From an uncultured Collinsella sp. (GTDB taxonomy: Bacteria; Actinomycetota; Coriobacteriia; Coriobacteriales; Coriobacteriaceae), in assembly GCA_959602645.1 (NCBI GenBank), contig CAUGTZ010000029.1, positions 1-30,989 of the forward strand: a DNA stretch of 30,989 bases. The letters run 5' to 3'. A program made the translations under genes and the position numbers. This document shows positions 22,424 to 30,785 of this stretch, in pieces; positions within the stretch are counted from its first letter, which is position 1; each line of letters starts with the position of its first letter. Below the pieces are notes generated by a model. It saw only the letters and a list, made by a program, of their open reading frames with translations. It had not been told where the DNA came from and searched no databases.

Positions 22424-22987
22424 ATGCCTACCATTTCTACCGCCGACTTCAAGAACGGCCTCGGTCTCCGCATTAAGGACAAGGTCTACACCATCGTCGA
22501 GTTCCAGCATGTCAAGCCGGGTAAGGGCGGCGCGTTTGTGCGCTACAAGACCCGCGACATCAAGAGCGGCCGCGTCGTCGAGAACACCTGCAACGCCGGC
22601 ACCAAGTTCGAGAGCGTCATGCTCACCACCCGTGAGTTCCAGTACCTCTACAACGATGGCACCGACTACATCTTCATGGACAACGAATCCTATGAGCAGG
22701 TTCCCGTTCCCGAGGACATGGTGGGCGAGAACTCCAAGTGGCTGCGCGAGAACGACATCTGCCAGCTGCTCTTCGCCGACGATGAGCTCATGGGCGTGAC
22801 TCCGCCGATGTTCATCGAGACCACCATCGTCCAGACCGACCCGGGCTTTAAGGGCGACACCGTCCAGGGTTCCACCAAGCCGGCCACGATCGACACCGGC
22901 GCTGTCATCCAGGTCCCCATGTACCTCAACGAGGGCGAGGTCATCAAGGTTGACACCCGCGACGGCAAGTTCGTCTCCCGCGTCTAG
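22424..22987 (+). CDS. efp: Elongation factor P
   Basis: Translation factor that binds between the P and E sites and relieves ribosome stalling at polyproline stretches. The 187-residue protein has the KOW-like N-terminal domain and two OB domains. The functional loop KPGKGGAFV places Lys34 at the tip; this is the residue modified in many bacteria. The loop resembles the Bacillus form (GKGAAF) more than the GKGPAF form of many actinobacteria. AAGAAAGG ends five bases before the ATG. The genes behind it (Asp23, nusB, xseB) follow without terminators and probably belong to one operon. Confidence 0.97.
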   Translation: MPTISTADFKNGLGLRIKDKVYTIVEFQHVKPGKGGAFVRYKTRDIKSGRVVENTCNAGTKFESVMLTTREFQYLYNDGTDYIFMDNESYEQVPVPEDMVGENSKWLRENDICQLLFADDELMGVTPPMFIETTIVQTDPGFKGDTVQGSTKPATIDTGAVIQVPMYLNEGEVIKVDTRDGKFVSRV

Positions 22988-23011
22988 CAACCAACTCTTC
23001 TAGGAGGACTC

Positions 23012-23374
23012 ATGCCCCAGGAAATCAAGATTGACGGCATCGGCATTTCGCCCGATGTTCTGACCGCCATCGTCTCGCGCGCCGTGTCCGATGTCGAGGG
23101 CATCGCCTCCGTTGGCGTCAAGGACCTTGCCACCAACCTTGTCTCCATGATGCTTTCGTCTAAGGCCCCGGCTTCCGAGCCGGCGGTCGAGGCCGAGGTC
23201 ATCGGCGACAAGCTTGCACTCACCGTGCGCGTCGTGGTGTTCTTTGGCTATCCGTTCAAGAAACTCGCCGAGGCCGTTCGCGCCGCCGTGGTCACCGCCA
23301 TCGATGCCCAGGTGGGCGTCGAGGTCGAGCGCGTTGACGTTTGCATCGACGGCCTCGTTTTCCCCAAGGAGTAA
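23012..23374 (+). CDS. Asp23/Gls24 family envelope stress protein
   Basis: A 120-residue cytosolic protein of the Asp23/Gls24 family, whose members associate with the membrane and respond to envelope or alkaline stress. The typical pattern is present: GIGISPDVLTAIVSRAVSDVEGI at the start, a variable middle with SSKAPASEPAVEAE, the strand LTVRVVVFFGYPFKKLAEAVRAAV and IDAQVGVEVERVDVCIDGL at the end. TAGGAGGA at 23001-23008 is a strong ribosome site. The efp-asp23-nusB order is widely seen in Gram-positive genomes. No membrane anchor (AmaP-like) gene is present here. Confidence 0.9.
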   Translation: MPQEIKIDGIGISPDVLTAIVSRAVSDVEGIASVGVKDLATNLVSMMLSSKAPASEPAVEAEVIGDKLALTVRVVVFFGYPFKKLAEAVRAAVVTAIDAQVGVEVERVDVCIDGLVFPKE

Positions 23375-23377
23375 CCT

Positions 23378-23965
23378 TTGAGCCTTAAGGTTTATCGCGG
23401 GCGTACGCTTGCCCGCAGTCAGGCGCTGCAGCTGCTGTTCCAGGCCGAGGCCACGGACAGCCCGCTCGAGCGCGTCCTCGAGGGCGATTTCCTGATCTCG
23501 AAGGGTCCCCTCGACCCCTATGCGCTGGAGCTGTGCCGCGGTGCTTACGAGCATATCGACCGCATCGACTGCGCTCTGCGCTCCGTTGCCAAGAACTGGG
23601 ATCTTATGCGCATGCCCGGCGCCGACCGCAATCTGCTGCGTATCGCCGTCTATGAGATGCGTTTCCTCACCGACGAGGAGGTCTCGGACGCCATCGTGAT
23701 CAACGAGGCCGTCGAGCTTGCCAAGGCCTACGGCACCGACCAGTCCGCGTCGTTCGTCAACGGCGTGCTGGGCAAGATCGCTCGCAGCGAGGAGCTGCCG
23801 GGCGAGGACCTGTACCAAGAGCTGCTCGCCGAGGATCGCGCTCGCGAGGAGGCCCAGGCTGCCGAGGCTGCCGCTAAAGTTGCGGTTGCCCAGGCTGAGG
23901 CTGGTGTGCTGGCCGAGGGTGTGGACGCTGCTGAGGCCGTCGAGGCCGACTCCGTCGAGGAGTAG
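23378..23965 (+). CDS. nusB: Transcription antitermination factor NusB
   Basis: RNA-binding helical protein that joins NusE at boxA to antiterminate rRNA transcription. The NusB fold covers about residues 1-145: RTLARSQALQLLFQ at the start and INEAVELAKAYGTDQSASFVNGVLGKIA near the end. The remaining 50 residues are an Ala/Glu-rich tail (EEAQAAEAAAKVAVAQAEAG) that is not part of the usual fold. The start is TTG at 23378; AAGGAG six bases upstream supports it and no ATG or GTG is better placed. Three bases separate it from the previous stop. The xseB ATG lies two bases after its stop. Confidence 0.93.
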   Translation: MSLKVYRGRTLARSQALQLLFQAEATDSPLERVLEGDFLISKGPLDPYALELCRGAYEHIDRIDCALRSVAKNWDLMRMPGADRNLLRIAVYEMRFLTDEEVSDAIVINEAVELAKAYGTDQSASFVNGVLGKIARSEELPGEDLYQELLAEDRAREEAQAAEAAAKVAVAQAEAGVLAEGVDAAEAVEADSVEE

Positions 23966-23967
23966 CC

Positions 23968-24207
23968 ATGCCAGGGGGTTCTGTCCGCAACTTTGACGAG
24001 ATTTCGGACCGTCTGGACCAGATCATCGCTACCGTTCGCTCCAAGGATACGTCCTTGGAGCGTTCACTCGATCTGTTTGACGAAGCGATTGAGCTGGGCT
24101 CCCGCGCGGTCGATATGGTCGACAAGTTTGAGCTGACGCCGCGTGAGGCCGATAAGCTCGAGCAGGAATACGATGAGGATGCGGCAAACGAATCCCAGGA
24201 TAGCTAG
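23968..24207 (+). CDS. xseB: Exodeoxyribonuclease VII small subunit
   Basis: The 79-residue helical small subunit of exonuclease VII, which degrades single-stranded DNA together with the large subunit XseA. The family core FDEISDRLDQIIATVRSKDTSLERSLDLFDEAIELG is clear, with the L-E-S-L-FEEG-like second helix. GAGGAG near the nusB stop serves as ribosome site. The large subunit gene xseA, often adjacent, is not in this window and must lie elsewhere if the enzyme is complete. Confidence 0.88.
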   Translation: MPGGSVRNFDEISDRLDQIIATVRSKDTSLERSLDLFDEAIELGSRAVDMVDKFELTPREADKLEQEYDEDAANESQDS

Positions 24208-24242
24208 GCCGCATCTCCGGATACGAATGGTTGATGGCATTC

Positions 24243-25046
24243 ATGAAACGCGTGCGTCTTGATGACGAACTGATTTCACAGGGCATCTGCGCCGATCGCG
24301 CGGATGCCCTTCGCACTCTTATGGCCGGATTGGTCTCGAGTGGCGGCGAGCGCTTGACTTCGCCGGGCCTTAAGGTGATTCCGGGTCTGCCACTGCACGT
24401 GAAGGGGTGCATTCCCTATGTTGGCCGCGGCGGTCTTAAGCTCGAAGGCGCGCTTGATGCGTTTGGCATCAATCCGACGGGCCTTAGCTGTCTGGATGTG
24501 GGCTGCTCTACCGGCGGCTTTACCGATTGCCTGCTCAAGCGCGGAGCTGCGACCGTTGTCTCGGTGGACGTGGGTCGCGCCCAGTTCGATTGGTCGTTGC
24601 GTCAGGATGATCGCGTGACGCTGCATGAGCGCACAAACGTGACGCAGCTGCCTGAGCTTGGCTATGCCGGTGCCATCGACCTGGCTGTATGTGATGTCTC
24701 GTTTACCGGCATCGCGAATATCATCGACGCCGTGCTGGCGTGCCTGAAGCCTTCGGGTTCGTTCTGCACGCTCGTAAAGCCCCAGTTTGAGGCGCCGGCT
24801 GCGCTGGTGGGCGAGCGCGGTATCGTGACCGACCCCGCCGTCCGCCGCGATACGCTCGTGGCGGCGATTGAGCTTTTTGCCGCCAAGGTCCTGTTCCCGC
24901 TTGACGTGTGCGTGTCGCCCATCCATGGCGCTAAGGGCAACGTTGAGTTTTTCCTGTACGGCACAAGGTTTGCCCCTGGTGAACGCACCGACGATGAGCT
25001 GCAATCCCAGGTATCGGCTTTGAGCGAGAAAGCTGCAACGCTATGA
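24243..25046 (+). CDS. tlyA: TlyA-family rRNA 2'-O-methyltransferase/hemolysin
   Basis: Methylates ribose 2'-OH of cytidines in 16S and/or 23S rRNA; in mycobacteria this makes ribosomes capreomycin-sensitive. The 267-residue protein has an N-terminal S4 domain (about 3-64) and an FtsJ-like methyltransferase domain. The SAM loop is DVGCSTGGFTDCLL, and catalytic residues fall in YVGRGGLKLEGAL, LAVCDVSF and TLVKPQFE. In-frame starts at 24231 (TTG), 24234 and 24243 are possible; I take 24243 because MKRVRLDDEL is the usual family start. No clear Shine-Dalgarno is seen for any. The stop overlaps nadK in ATGA, so translation is coupled. Confidence 0.92.
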   Translation: MKRVRLDDELISQGICADRADALRTLMAGLVSSGGERLTSPGLKVIPGLPLHVKGCIPYVGRGGLKLEGALDAFGINPTGLSCLDVGCSTGGFTDCLLKRGAATVVSVDVGRAQFDWSLRQDDRVTLHERTNVTQLPELGYAGAIDLAVCDVSFTGIANIIDAVLACLKPSGSFCTLVKPQFEAPAALVGERGIVTDPAVRRDTLVAAIELFAAKVLFPLDVCVSPIHGAKGNVEFFLYGTRFAPGERTDDELQSQVSALSEKAATL

Positions 25047-25903
25047 AGGTCTTTCTGGTTCCCAATTACTACAAGCAAGAGGCGGTCGAGAGCGGCCTGA
25101 TGCTCGAGCTTTGGCTTTCGCGCCAGGGCTACGAGGTCGCATGGGCTGCCGACCAGCGATCGAAGATTCAAAGCACGCCTGATATTGATGGCTCAGATCT
25201 GGTCATTACGCTCGGCGGCGACGGTACGTTGCTGCGCGCTGCCCGCATCCTCAACCATCGCGAGATTCCTATCCTTGGTCTTTCCTATGGTCACCTGGGC
25301 TTTTTAACTGCTGCGAGCCCCGAGGAGCGCGACATTCTGCAGGTCGTGAGCGATGCTCTGTCCGGTGAGCTGCACGTGAGCCGCCGCGCCACCATCGCCG
25401 CGGATATCGTGTCCGTGCGCGACGATGGCACGAAGGATGTCGTGCGCACGTTTGCCCTCAACGATATGGCACTTACGCGCGGCCCCCTGTCCGATATGGT
25501 TGAGTTTGACATCACGGTGTCCGGCCATCATATCGATCGCCTGCGCGGCGACGGTGTCGTCGTTTCGACGGCGACCGGCTCCACCGGCTATGCGCTTTCC
25601 GCCGGCGGTCCCATTGTCAGCCCCGATTACACGGGTATGGTCTGTGTGCCCATCGCCCCGCATACCATTCAGGCTCGCGCTTTTTTGACCTCGCCGAGTG
25701 ATGTCGTCGAGATCTTTATGTCTGATGACCGTCCGAGTGTTCCGGCGATTGCTATCGATGGACAGTTTATTACCTGCGATGGCACCGTTGAGAGCGTGGC
25801 GGTTCGTCGCGGTCCCGGAGATGTGCTGCTTCTCGATTACGGTCCCGAGAGCTTCTATAACTCCGTGAGCCGCGTGTTCTACGGAGTGCGTCATGATCGA
25901 TGA
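25043..25903 (+). CDS. nadK: NAD kinase
   Basis: Phosphorylates NAD+ to NADP+ in the cytoplasm. The 286-residue protein has the GGDGT motif at 58-62 with the essential Asp60, the ALNDMAL segment that corresponds to the NE/D motif, and STATGSTGYALSAGGP for substrate binding, with the usual TPTGSTAY varied to TATGSTGY. Length and motifs are normal for bacterial NadK. It starts within the tlyA stop and ends 11 bases inside recN. tlyA-nadK-recN is a conserved order in many Gram-positives; the argR gene often found between nadK and recN is absent here. Confidence 0.95.
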   Translation: MKVFLVPNYYKQEAVESGLMLELWLSRQGYEVAWAADQRSKIQSTPDIDGSDLVITLGGDGTLLRAARILNHREIPILGLSYGHLGFLTAASPEERDILQVVSDALSGELHVSRRATIAADIVSVRDDGTKDVVRTFALNDMALTRGPLSDMVEFDITVSGHHIDRLRGDGVVVSTATGSTGYALSAGGPIVSPDYTGMVCVPIAPHTIQARAFLTSPSDVVEIFMSDDRPSVPAIAIDGQFITCDGTVESVAVRRGPGDVLLLDYGPESFYNSVSRVFYGVRHDR

Positions 25904-27521
25904 GCTGCAGGTTTCCAACATTGCACTCATTCGCGAGGCGACGCTGGTGCCGAGTGCGGGCCTAACGGTTTTGACTGGCGAGACCGGTGCCGGCAAGACC
26001 GCGCTGCTCTCGGCGCTCAAGCTCATTTTGGGCGAGCGTGCAGATTCGTCGACCGTGCGCGAGGGAGAGGCGCTGGCGAGCGTCGAGGCGCGCTTGTTCG
26101 ACGGCCCGCACGACACGGAGGGCTTTACCGTGCAGCGCAGCCTTTCTGCCGAGGGTCGCAGCCGCGTCAAGATTGACGGCCGCATCGCCAGCGTGCGCGA
26201 GCTTTCCGAGCGCGTCGGCGTGATGATGGATCTGTGCGGCCAGCATGAACATCAGCGTCTGCTCGATCCGGCGCATCATGTTGCCATGGTTGATGCCTGG
26301 GCTGGTCGCTCTGCGCTCGAGGCGCTCGACCGTTACCGTGCCTGCTTCAAGGCGTCGCGTGCGGCTGCCAAGGAGGTCCGTCGCGTAGAGGAGGCGTCGC
26401 GTGCGCAGGGGAGTCGCGTCGAGGAGGCGCGCTTCGCCCTGGAGCGTATCGCCGAGGTCGACCCCAAGCCGGGTGAGTATGAGGAACTCGAGGAACTGCT
26501 GCCGCGCTCCGAACATGCCGAGGTACTGGTTGCCACAGCTAACGATGCCCATGCATCGCTTGCCGCCGAAGGTGGAGCGCTCGATGCCGTGAACAGCGCC
26601 GTGGCAGAGCTTTCCCGTATGGCTACCGTCGATCGCAAACTGGGCGACATTGCCGATGCGCTTACGGATGCCTGCATCTCCCTTGAGGATAGCGCGAACG
26701 AGCTTCGTGCCTATCGCGATGGCGTCGCCTTCGACCCGCGCGAGCTCGCTCGCATGCGTGAGCGGTATTCCGACCTCAAGGGCCTGTTGCGTCAGTGGGG
26801 TCCCACCATGGACGATGTTTTTGCCATGCGCGATCGCTCGCAAGAGCTGCTGTCCCTGGTCGATGATGGCGATGAGCAGATCAAAAAGGCGCGTGAGGCA
26901 CTCGGGAGCGCCGAGCGCGAGCTGTTCGCTGCCGCCAAGGCGCTTAAGCGCGCTCGCAATACGGCGGCCCCGCGCTTCTGCCACGAGGTTGGTCGTCAGA
27001 TGGCGCGCTTGGAGATGGGCGGCGCCGAGCTCGTTTGGGAGTCGCGTGATCTTCCGCGCGCCGAGTGGACGCCGGCGGGTCCTTCGAGCTACGAGCTTTT
27101 GTATCGCAGCGGTGCTGGCTTGACGCCGCGACCCCTGCGCCGCATTGCGTCGGGCGGCGAGCTCAGCCGCGTTATGCTGGCGAGCAAGGTGGTCTTGGGT
27201 AATGCGGACGGTGTCGATACGCTGGTGTTTGACGAGGTCGATGCCGGTGTCGGCGGCTCCACGGCTCGTGCTCTTGCTGGTGTGCTGGCCGATCTTGCCG
27301 CGACGCATCAGGTGATAGTCGTTACGCACCTGGCGCAGGTCGCCGTTATGGCCGATAAGCACTACGTGGTGAGCAAGGAACCCGGCGATGTTCCCCAGAC
27401 GCATCTGGACGAGGTGACGGGAGACGCCCGTACCGCAGAGATCGCCCGAATGCTGAGCGGCGATCAGTCCGAGGCAAGCTTGGCCCACGCAAAGCAGATG
27501 CTCGAAGAAGCTCGAGGCTAA
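25893..27521 (+). CDS. recN: DNA repair protein RecN
   Basis: SMC-like ATPase that acts early in double-strand break repair. The 542-residue protein has Walker A GETGAGKT at 29-36 and DLCGQHEHQRLLD in the N-terminal head. Two long coiled-coil arms (about 155-220 and 285-370) are rich in Ala, Glu and Arg. The C-terminal head carries the ABC signature SGGELSRVMLA and Walker B TLVFDEVDAGVGG. The ATG at 25893 overlaps the nadK end by 11 bases, with GGAG nearby. It is the last gene of the operon; an inverted repeat lies between it and the convergent regulator gene. Confidence 0.96.
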   Translation: MIDELQVSNIALIREATLVPSAGLTVLTGETGAGKTALLSALKLILGERADSSTVREGEALASVEARLFDGPHDTEGFTVQRSLSAEGRSRVKIDGRIASVRELSERVGVMMDLCGQHEHQRLLDPAHHVAMVDAWAGRSALEALDRYRACFKASRAAAKEVRRVEEASRAQGSRVEEARFALERIAEVDPKPGEYEELEELLPRSEHAEVLVATANDAHASLAAEGGALDAVNSAVAELSRMATVDRKLGDIADALTDACISLEDSANELRAYRDGVAFDPRELARMRERYSDLKGLLRQWGPTMDDVFAMRDRSQELLSLVDDGDEQIKKAREALGSAERELFAAAKALKRARNTAAPRFCHEVGRQMARLEMGGAELVWESRDLPRAEWTPAGPSSYELLYRSGAGLTPRPLRRIASGGELSRVMLASKVVLGNADGVDTLVFDEVDAGVGGSTARALAGVLADLAATHQVIVVTHLAQVAVMADKHYVVSKEPGDVPQTHLDEVTGDARTAEIARMLSGDQSEASLAHAKQMLEEARG

Positions 27522-27539
27522 GTTGTATCAGCGGTGTTG

Positions 27540-27572
27540 GTGGGACAAAATAGACTGAAATTTTTGTCCCAC
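27540..27572. terminator. Bidirectional terminator-like palindrome
   Basis: GTGGGACAAAA (27540-27550) and TTTTGTCCCAC (27562-27572) are exact inverted copies around an 11-nt loop. It sits between the convergent recN and RpiR genes, so it could stop both. T residues lie inside the stem rather than after it, so termination would be weaker than at a classic site. Confidence 0.6.
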
Positions 27573-27580
27573 TACGCGTT

Positions 27581-28438
27581 TTACTCAACGACCTTGTCCG
27601 GCTGGATGAGCTCCTCGTAGTAGCTGATATGTTCGCGAGCGTCTTCAATCTCGGGCAGCAGGAAGTTGTAGATAACTTCGATGATCATCGTGGCGCTGAT
27701 CTTGGAGAACGCAAAGTCGCCCGTCGTCAGCAACGCCTCGTGGTTGACGGTATTAAAAGTATAGTCTGCCAGGCGTGCGAGCGGGGATTTGCTGTCGCTG
27801 CTGATGACGACTACGGTTGCACCGCAGTCGCGAGCAGCTTTTGCCATGCGATTCAGTCGGCGCGATTTGCCGGAGTTTGAGATGAGCACGATGACGTCGC
27901 CGGGGCGTAGCGTGAGCGCAAACCCGATCGAGGTCTCGCTGATGGTGCTCGCCATGCAGCGAAGGCCCAGCTGCGAAAACTTAAATGTCGCATCGAGCGC
28001 GACCGCGTTCGTATTGCCCACAGCCGCAAACTCAATAACCCCTGCATGCTTAAGGGCATGCACAACAGCCGCCAACGTATCGTGGTCGATCCCGTCGATG
28101 GTCGCATTAAGCTCGCTCACCTTGGCAGCTAGGATGTTCTTAAGGCTCTGCTCCATATTGTCGAGCGAGACTTCGTCAGTCAGGCCCTCGTTGCGCTGGC
28201 TTTCCAAATCCCTCGCCAACGAAAACTGAAAGCTGCGGAAGCTGCCAAAGCCAAGCTTGCGGCAGAAGCGCGAAACGGTCGCCTCGGACGTGGCGGCGGC
28301 GCGCGAGAGCTGAGCCGCCGTGAGGCGTGGCGCCTCGGACTGGTGCTCCAATATATAGTCGACAATGCGCTGCTCGGACTCGCTGTATCCCTGATGGGTA
28401 CTAATGAGGGAAAGTGCGCTCTTGCTACTATCGGTCAT
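27581..28438 (-). CDS. MurR/RpiR-family transcriptional regulator
   Basis: A 285-residue regulator with an N-terminal RpiR-type helix-turn-helix (about 1-77; LTAAQLSRAAATSEATVSRFCRKLGFGSF) and a C-terminal SIS domain that binds phosphosugars (about 110-250; AAVGNTNAVALDATFKF, VIVLISNSGKSRRLNRMAKAARDCG). The start at 28438 on the minus strand has AGGAG six bases upstream, so the longer open frame to 28486 is not needed. It diverges from a fructose-family PTS gene, which makes control of that gene by a sugar phosphate likely. SIS regulators of this family can repress or activate; the sequence does not tell which. Confidence 0.93.
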   Translation of the reverse strand: MTDSSKSALSLISTHQGYSESEQRIVDYILEHQSEAPRLTAAQLSRAAATSEATVSRFCRKLGFGSFRSFQFSLARDLESQRNEGLTDEVSLDNMEQSLKNILAAKVSELNATIDGIDHDTLAAVVHALKHAGVIEFAAVGNTNAVALDATFKFSQLGLRCMASTISETSIGFALTLRPGDVIVLISNSGKSRRLNRMAKAARDCGATVVVISSDSKSPLARLADYTFNTVNHEALLTTGDFAFSKISATMIIEVIYNFLLPEIEDAREHISYYEELIQPDKVVE

Positions 28439-28457
28439 GGATGGCTCCTGGTTGGCA

Positions 28458-28504
28458 TGAAAATCGGAATCGTTTTGTAATGTCATAGTATAGGGGGATT
28501 TTCA
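28458..28504. promoter_or_regulatory. Promoter and inverted repeat upstream of the RpiR regulator
   Basis: TGAAAATC (28458-28465) and GATTTTCA (28497-28504) form an 8-bp inverted repeat with 31 bases between. A TATACT box for the minus-strand gene lies between them (28487-28492 on the complement). No convincing -35 is seen. The arms flank the presumed promoter, which would suit an autoregulatory operator. Confidence 0.4.
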
Positions 28505-28541
28505 ATAACAAGATACACCTTGCCGTTTCAAGTGTTGATGG

Positions 28542-28585
28542 TAAACTTTCACCTACCGTTTACGGTTATGAAAGAACCTTTCACC
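28542..28585. promoter_or_regulatory. Candidate RpiR operator near the PTS promoter
   Basis: A 15-bp palindrome TGAAAG-AAC-CTTTCA lies at 28569-28583. CTTTCACC occurs twice in direct orientation (28546-28553 and 28578-28585). GTAAAC/GTTTAC inverted copies lie around 28541-28563. A possible PTS promoter, TTGCCG (28520-28525) with TAAACT after 16 bases (28542-28547), overlaps this cluster. Confidence 0.45.
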
Positions 28586-28710
28586 GGAGAATTGCGCCTT
28601 GTCTCTTCTCACGCGGACGGTAGGTTGGTATCTTTCAGTTGTGGAAAAGCGCGCAAGGACGCGCGTGTAGGGGAGCGCCTGCGGGCGCAAAACTTAAAAA
28701 GGAGGGACAC

Positions 28711-30714
28711 ATGGCTAAGTTTGACATCATCGCCGCCACCGGTTGCCCGACCGGCATCGCGCACACCTTCATGGCGAAGGAGGCGCTGGAGAAGGCAGCT
28801 GCCGAGCGAGGTCTGACCATTAAGGTCGAGACCCATGGCCAGGTCGGTGTCGAGAACGAGCTCACCAAGAGCGAGATTGCCGGTGCCAAGGCCGTCGTCG
28901 TCGCAGCCGATAAGGATGTCCAGGCTGAGCGTTTCGCCGGCAAGCCCATGGTTTCCGTCGGTGTTTCCAAGGCCCTGTCCGTTGAGGCCGCCGGTAAGCT
29001 GATTGACCGCGCGCTCGCCGCCAAGGGCGACAGCACGGTTGCAGTCGCTGCCGATGTCGAGGACGAGACCGAGGAGAAGGAGTCCATCGGCCACGTCATC
29101 TACAAGCACCTTATGAACGGCGTCAGCCATATGCTGGTCTTCGTCGTTGCCGGTGGTGTCCTGACCGCCGTCTCGTTCCTGTGGGGCATTACGTCCTTCG
29201 ATTCGACGGCGTCTGACTACAACAGCTTTGCTGCGATGCTCAAGATCATCGGCGGTATCGCCATGAACCTCATGGTTCCGGTGCTTTCCGCCTACATCGC
29301 CGAGTCCATCGGTAAGCGCCCGGCGCTCGTCCCTGGTTTTGTTGCCGGTATGATCGCCATTCAGGGCCTGCCTGTTAACGCCGAGACCGGCATGATCGAC
29401 GCCGGTGGCGCCGGCGTGGGCTTCGGCTTCCTGGGCGGCATCGTCGGCGGCTTCCTCGCTGGCTATGTCATCCTGCTGCTCGAGAAGGTCTTTGCCGGTC
29501 TGCCCAAGAACCTGGACGGCCTCAAGGCCATCTTCCTGTACCCGCTGTTCTCGACGGCTATCGTCGGCCTGGTCATGCTCGGCATTTCCGGCCCCATGGC
29601 TGCCATCAACACCGCCATGATGGACTTCCTCAAGGGCCTGTCCGCCTCTGGCGCCGTTGTCCTTGGTCTTGCCATCGGCTGCATGTGCGCCTTTGACATG
29701 GGTGGCCCGGTCAACAAGGCTGCTTACGTCACTGGTACTGCTATGCTCACCGAGGCACTGGCTGCCGGCGTTGGCACCGATACCTACAACTTCGGCACTA
29801 ACTTCATGGCTGCCGTCTCCGCCGCCTGCATCGTTCCGCCGCTGATCACTACCTTCGCCGTCGTTGTCGGCAAGAAGTACTTCAGCCAGGAGGATCACGA
29901 CGCCGGTGTCGTCAACCTCATCCTTGGTTGCACCCACATCACCGAGGGCGCCATTCCGTTCATGACCAAGAACATCTGGCCCGTCATGCCCATCATGATG
30001 CTCGGTTCCTCTATCGCTTCGATCCTGACCATTATGTTCAACGTTCACGATCCGGCGCCTCACGGTGGCTTCCTGGTCCTGCCCGTTGTCGAGAACGGTC
30101 CGCTTTGGGTCCTCGCTATCCTCATCGGCGCTGTGGTCGGTGGCATCCTGTTCGTGGCCTTCAAGAAGTACGACTTTGAGAAGAACCAGAAGGCCGCTCC
30201 TGCAGCCAAGCCCGTTGAGGCCCCCAAGGCCGCTGCCGTCGAGGCCCCCAAGGCCGAGGCTGCCGACTTCGTGAAGGTCGAGAATGTCTTTGTCGCCGAG
30301 GACTTCGCTTCTCGTGACGAGGCTCTGAGCTTCGTTTCCAACCAGGCCGTCAAGGCCGGTATCGCAAGCGACGCCGACGCCGTGATGAACGCCTTCCTGG
30401 CCCGCGAGGCCGAGGGCACCACGGGCATGATGGAGGGCTTCGCCATCCCGCATGCCAAGTCCGACGCCATTACCGAGGCCGCCGTCATCGTCGTTAAGGA
30501 CGAATCCGGCGTGACCGGTTGGGACACTATGGATGGCGCTCCCGTCAACGTTGCCATCGCCCTGCTCATCCCGGGCGCTCAGGCTGGCACCACGCATCTC
30601 AAGATCCTGTCCAAGGTCGCCGAGGCGCTTATGGACGAGGACTTCCGTGCCACCGTCAAGGGTTCCACCGACGCCGCCGAGATCGCCAAGACGATCAACG
30701 CCCGCCTGGTCTAA
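28711..30714 (+). CDS. PTS fructose-family permease, IIB-IIC-IIA
   Basis: A 667-residue sugar permease of the fructose PTS family that takes up a sugar, probably fructose or a related hexose, and phosphorylates it. The IIB domain is first (about 1-100), with phospho-cysteine Cys12 in ATGCPTGIAHTFMA. The IIC membrane domain follows (about 125-490) with the conserved TEGAIPF at 411-417. An Ala/Pro/Lys/Glu-rich linker (about 495-530) leads to the IIA domain, with phospho-histidine His581 in IPHAKS. Domain order differs from E. coli FruA but is known in other bacteria. AAGGAGG at 28699-28705 fixes the ATG. No 1-phosphofructokinase gene is adjacent. High codon bias suggests strong expression. Confidence 0.93.
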   Translation: MAKFDIIAATGCPTGIAHTFMAKEALEKAAAERGLTIKVETHGQVGVENELTKSEIAGAKAVVVAADKDVQAERFAGKPMVSVGVSKALSVEAAGKLIDRALAAKGDSTVAVAADVEDETEEKESIGHVIYKHLMNGVSHMLVFVVAGGVLTAVSFLWGITSFDSTASDYNSFAAMLKIIGGIAMNLMVPVLSAYIAESIGKRPALVPGFVAGMIAIQGLPVNAETGMIDAGGAGVGFGFLGGIVGGFLAGYVILLLEKVFAGLPKNLDGLKAIFLYPLFSTAIVGLVMLGISGPMAAINTAMMDFLKGLSASGAVVLGLAIGCMCAFDMGGPVNKAAYVTGTAMLTEALAAGVGTDTYNFGTNFMAAVSAACIVPPLITTFAVVVGKKYFSQEDHDAGVVNLILGCTHITEGAIPFMTKNIWPVMPIMMLGSSIASILTIMFNVHDPAPHGGFLVLPVVENGPLWVLAILIGAVVGGILFVAFKKYDFEKNQKAAPAAKPVEAPKAAAVEAPKAEAADFVKVENVFVAEDFASRDEALSFVSNQAVKAGIASDADAVMNAFLAREAEGTTGMMEGFAIPHAKSDAITEAAVIVVKDESGVTGWDTMDGAPVNVAIALLIPGAQAGTTHLKILSKVAEALMDEDFRATVKGSTDAAEIAKTINARLV

Positions 30715-30749
30715 TCCCGCAACACGCGAATTCCATCGCCCCCTGTAAC

Positions 30750-30785
30750 AAAGGCGAGGACTCCACCAGGAGCCCCCGCCTTTTT
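30750..30785 (+). terminator. Rho-independent terminator of the PTS gene
   Basis: AAAGGCG (30750-30756) pairs with CGCCTTT (30777-30783), with CTCC/GGAG inside around ACCA, followed by T residues. It lies about 35 bases beyond the PTS stop. Confidence 0.85.
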
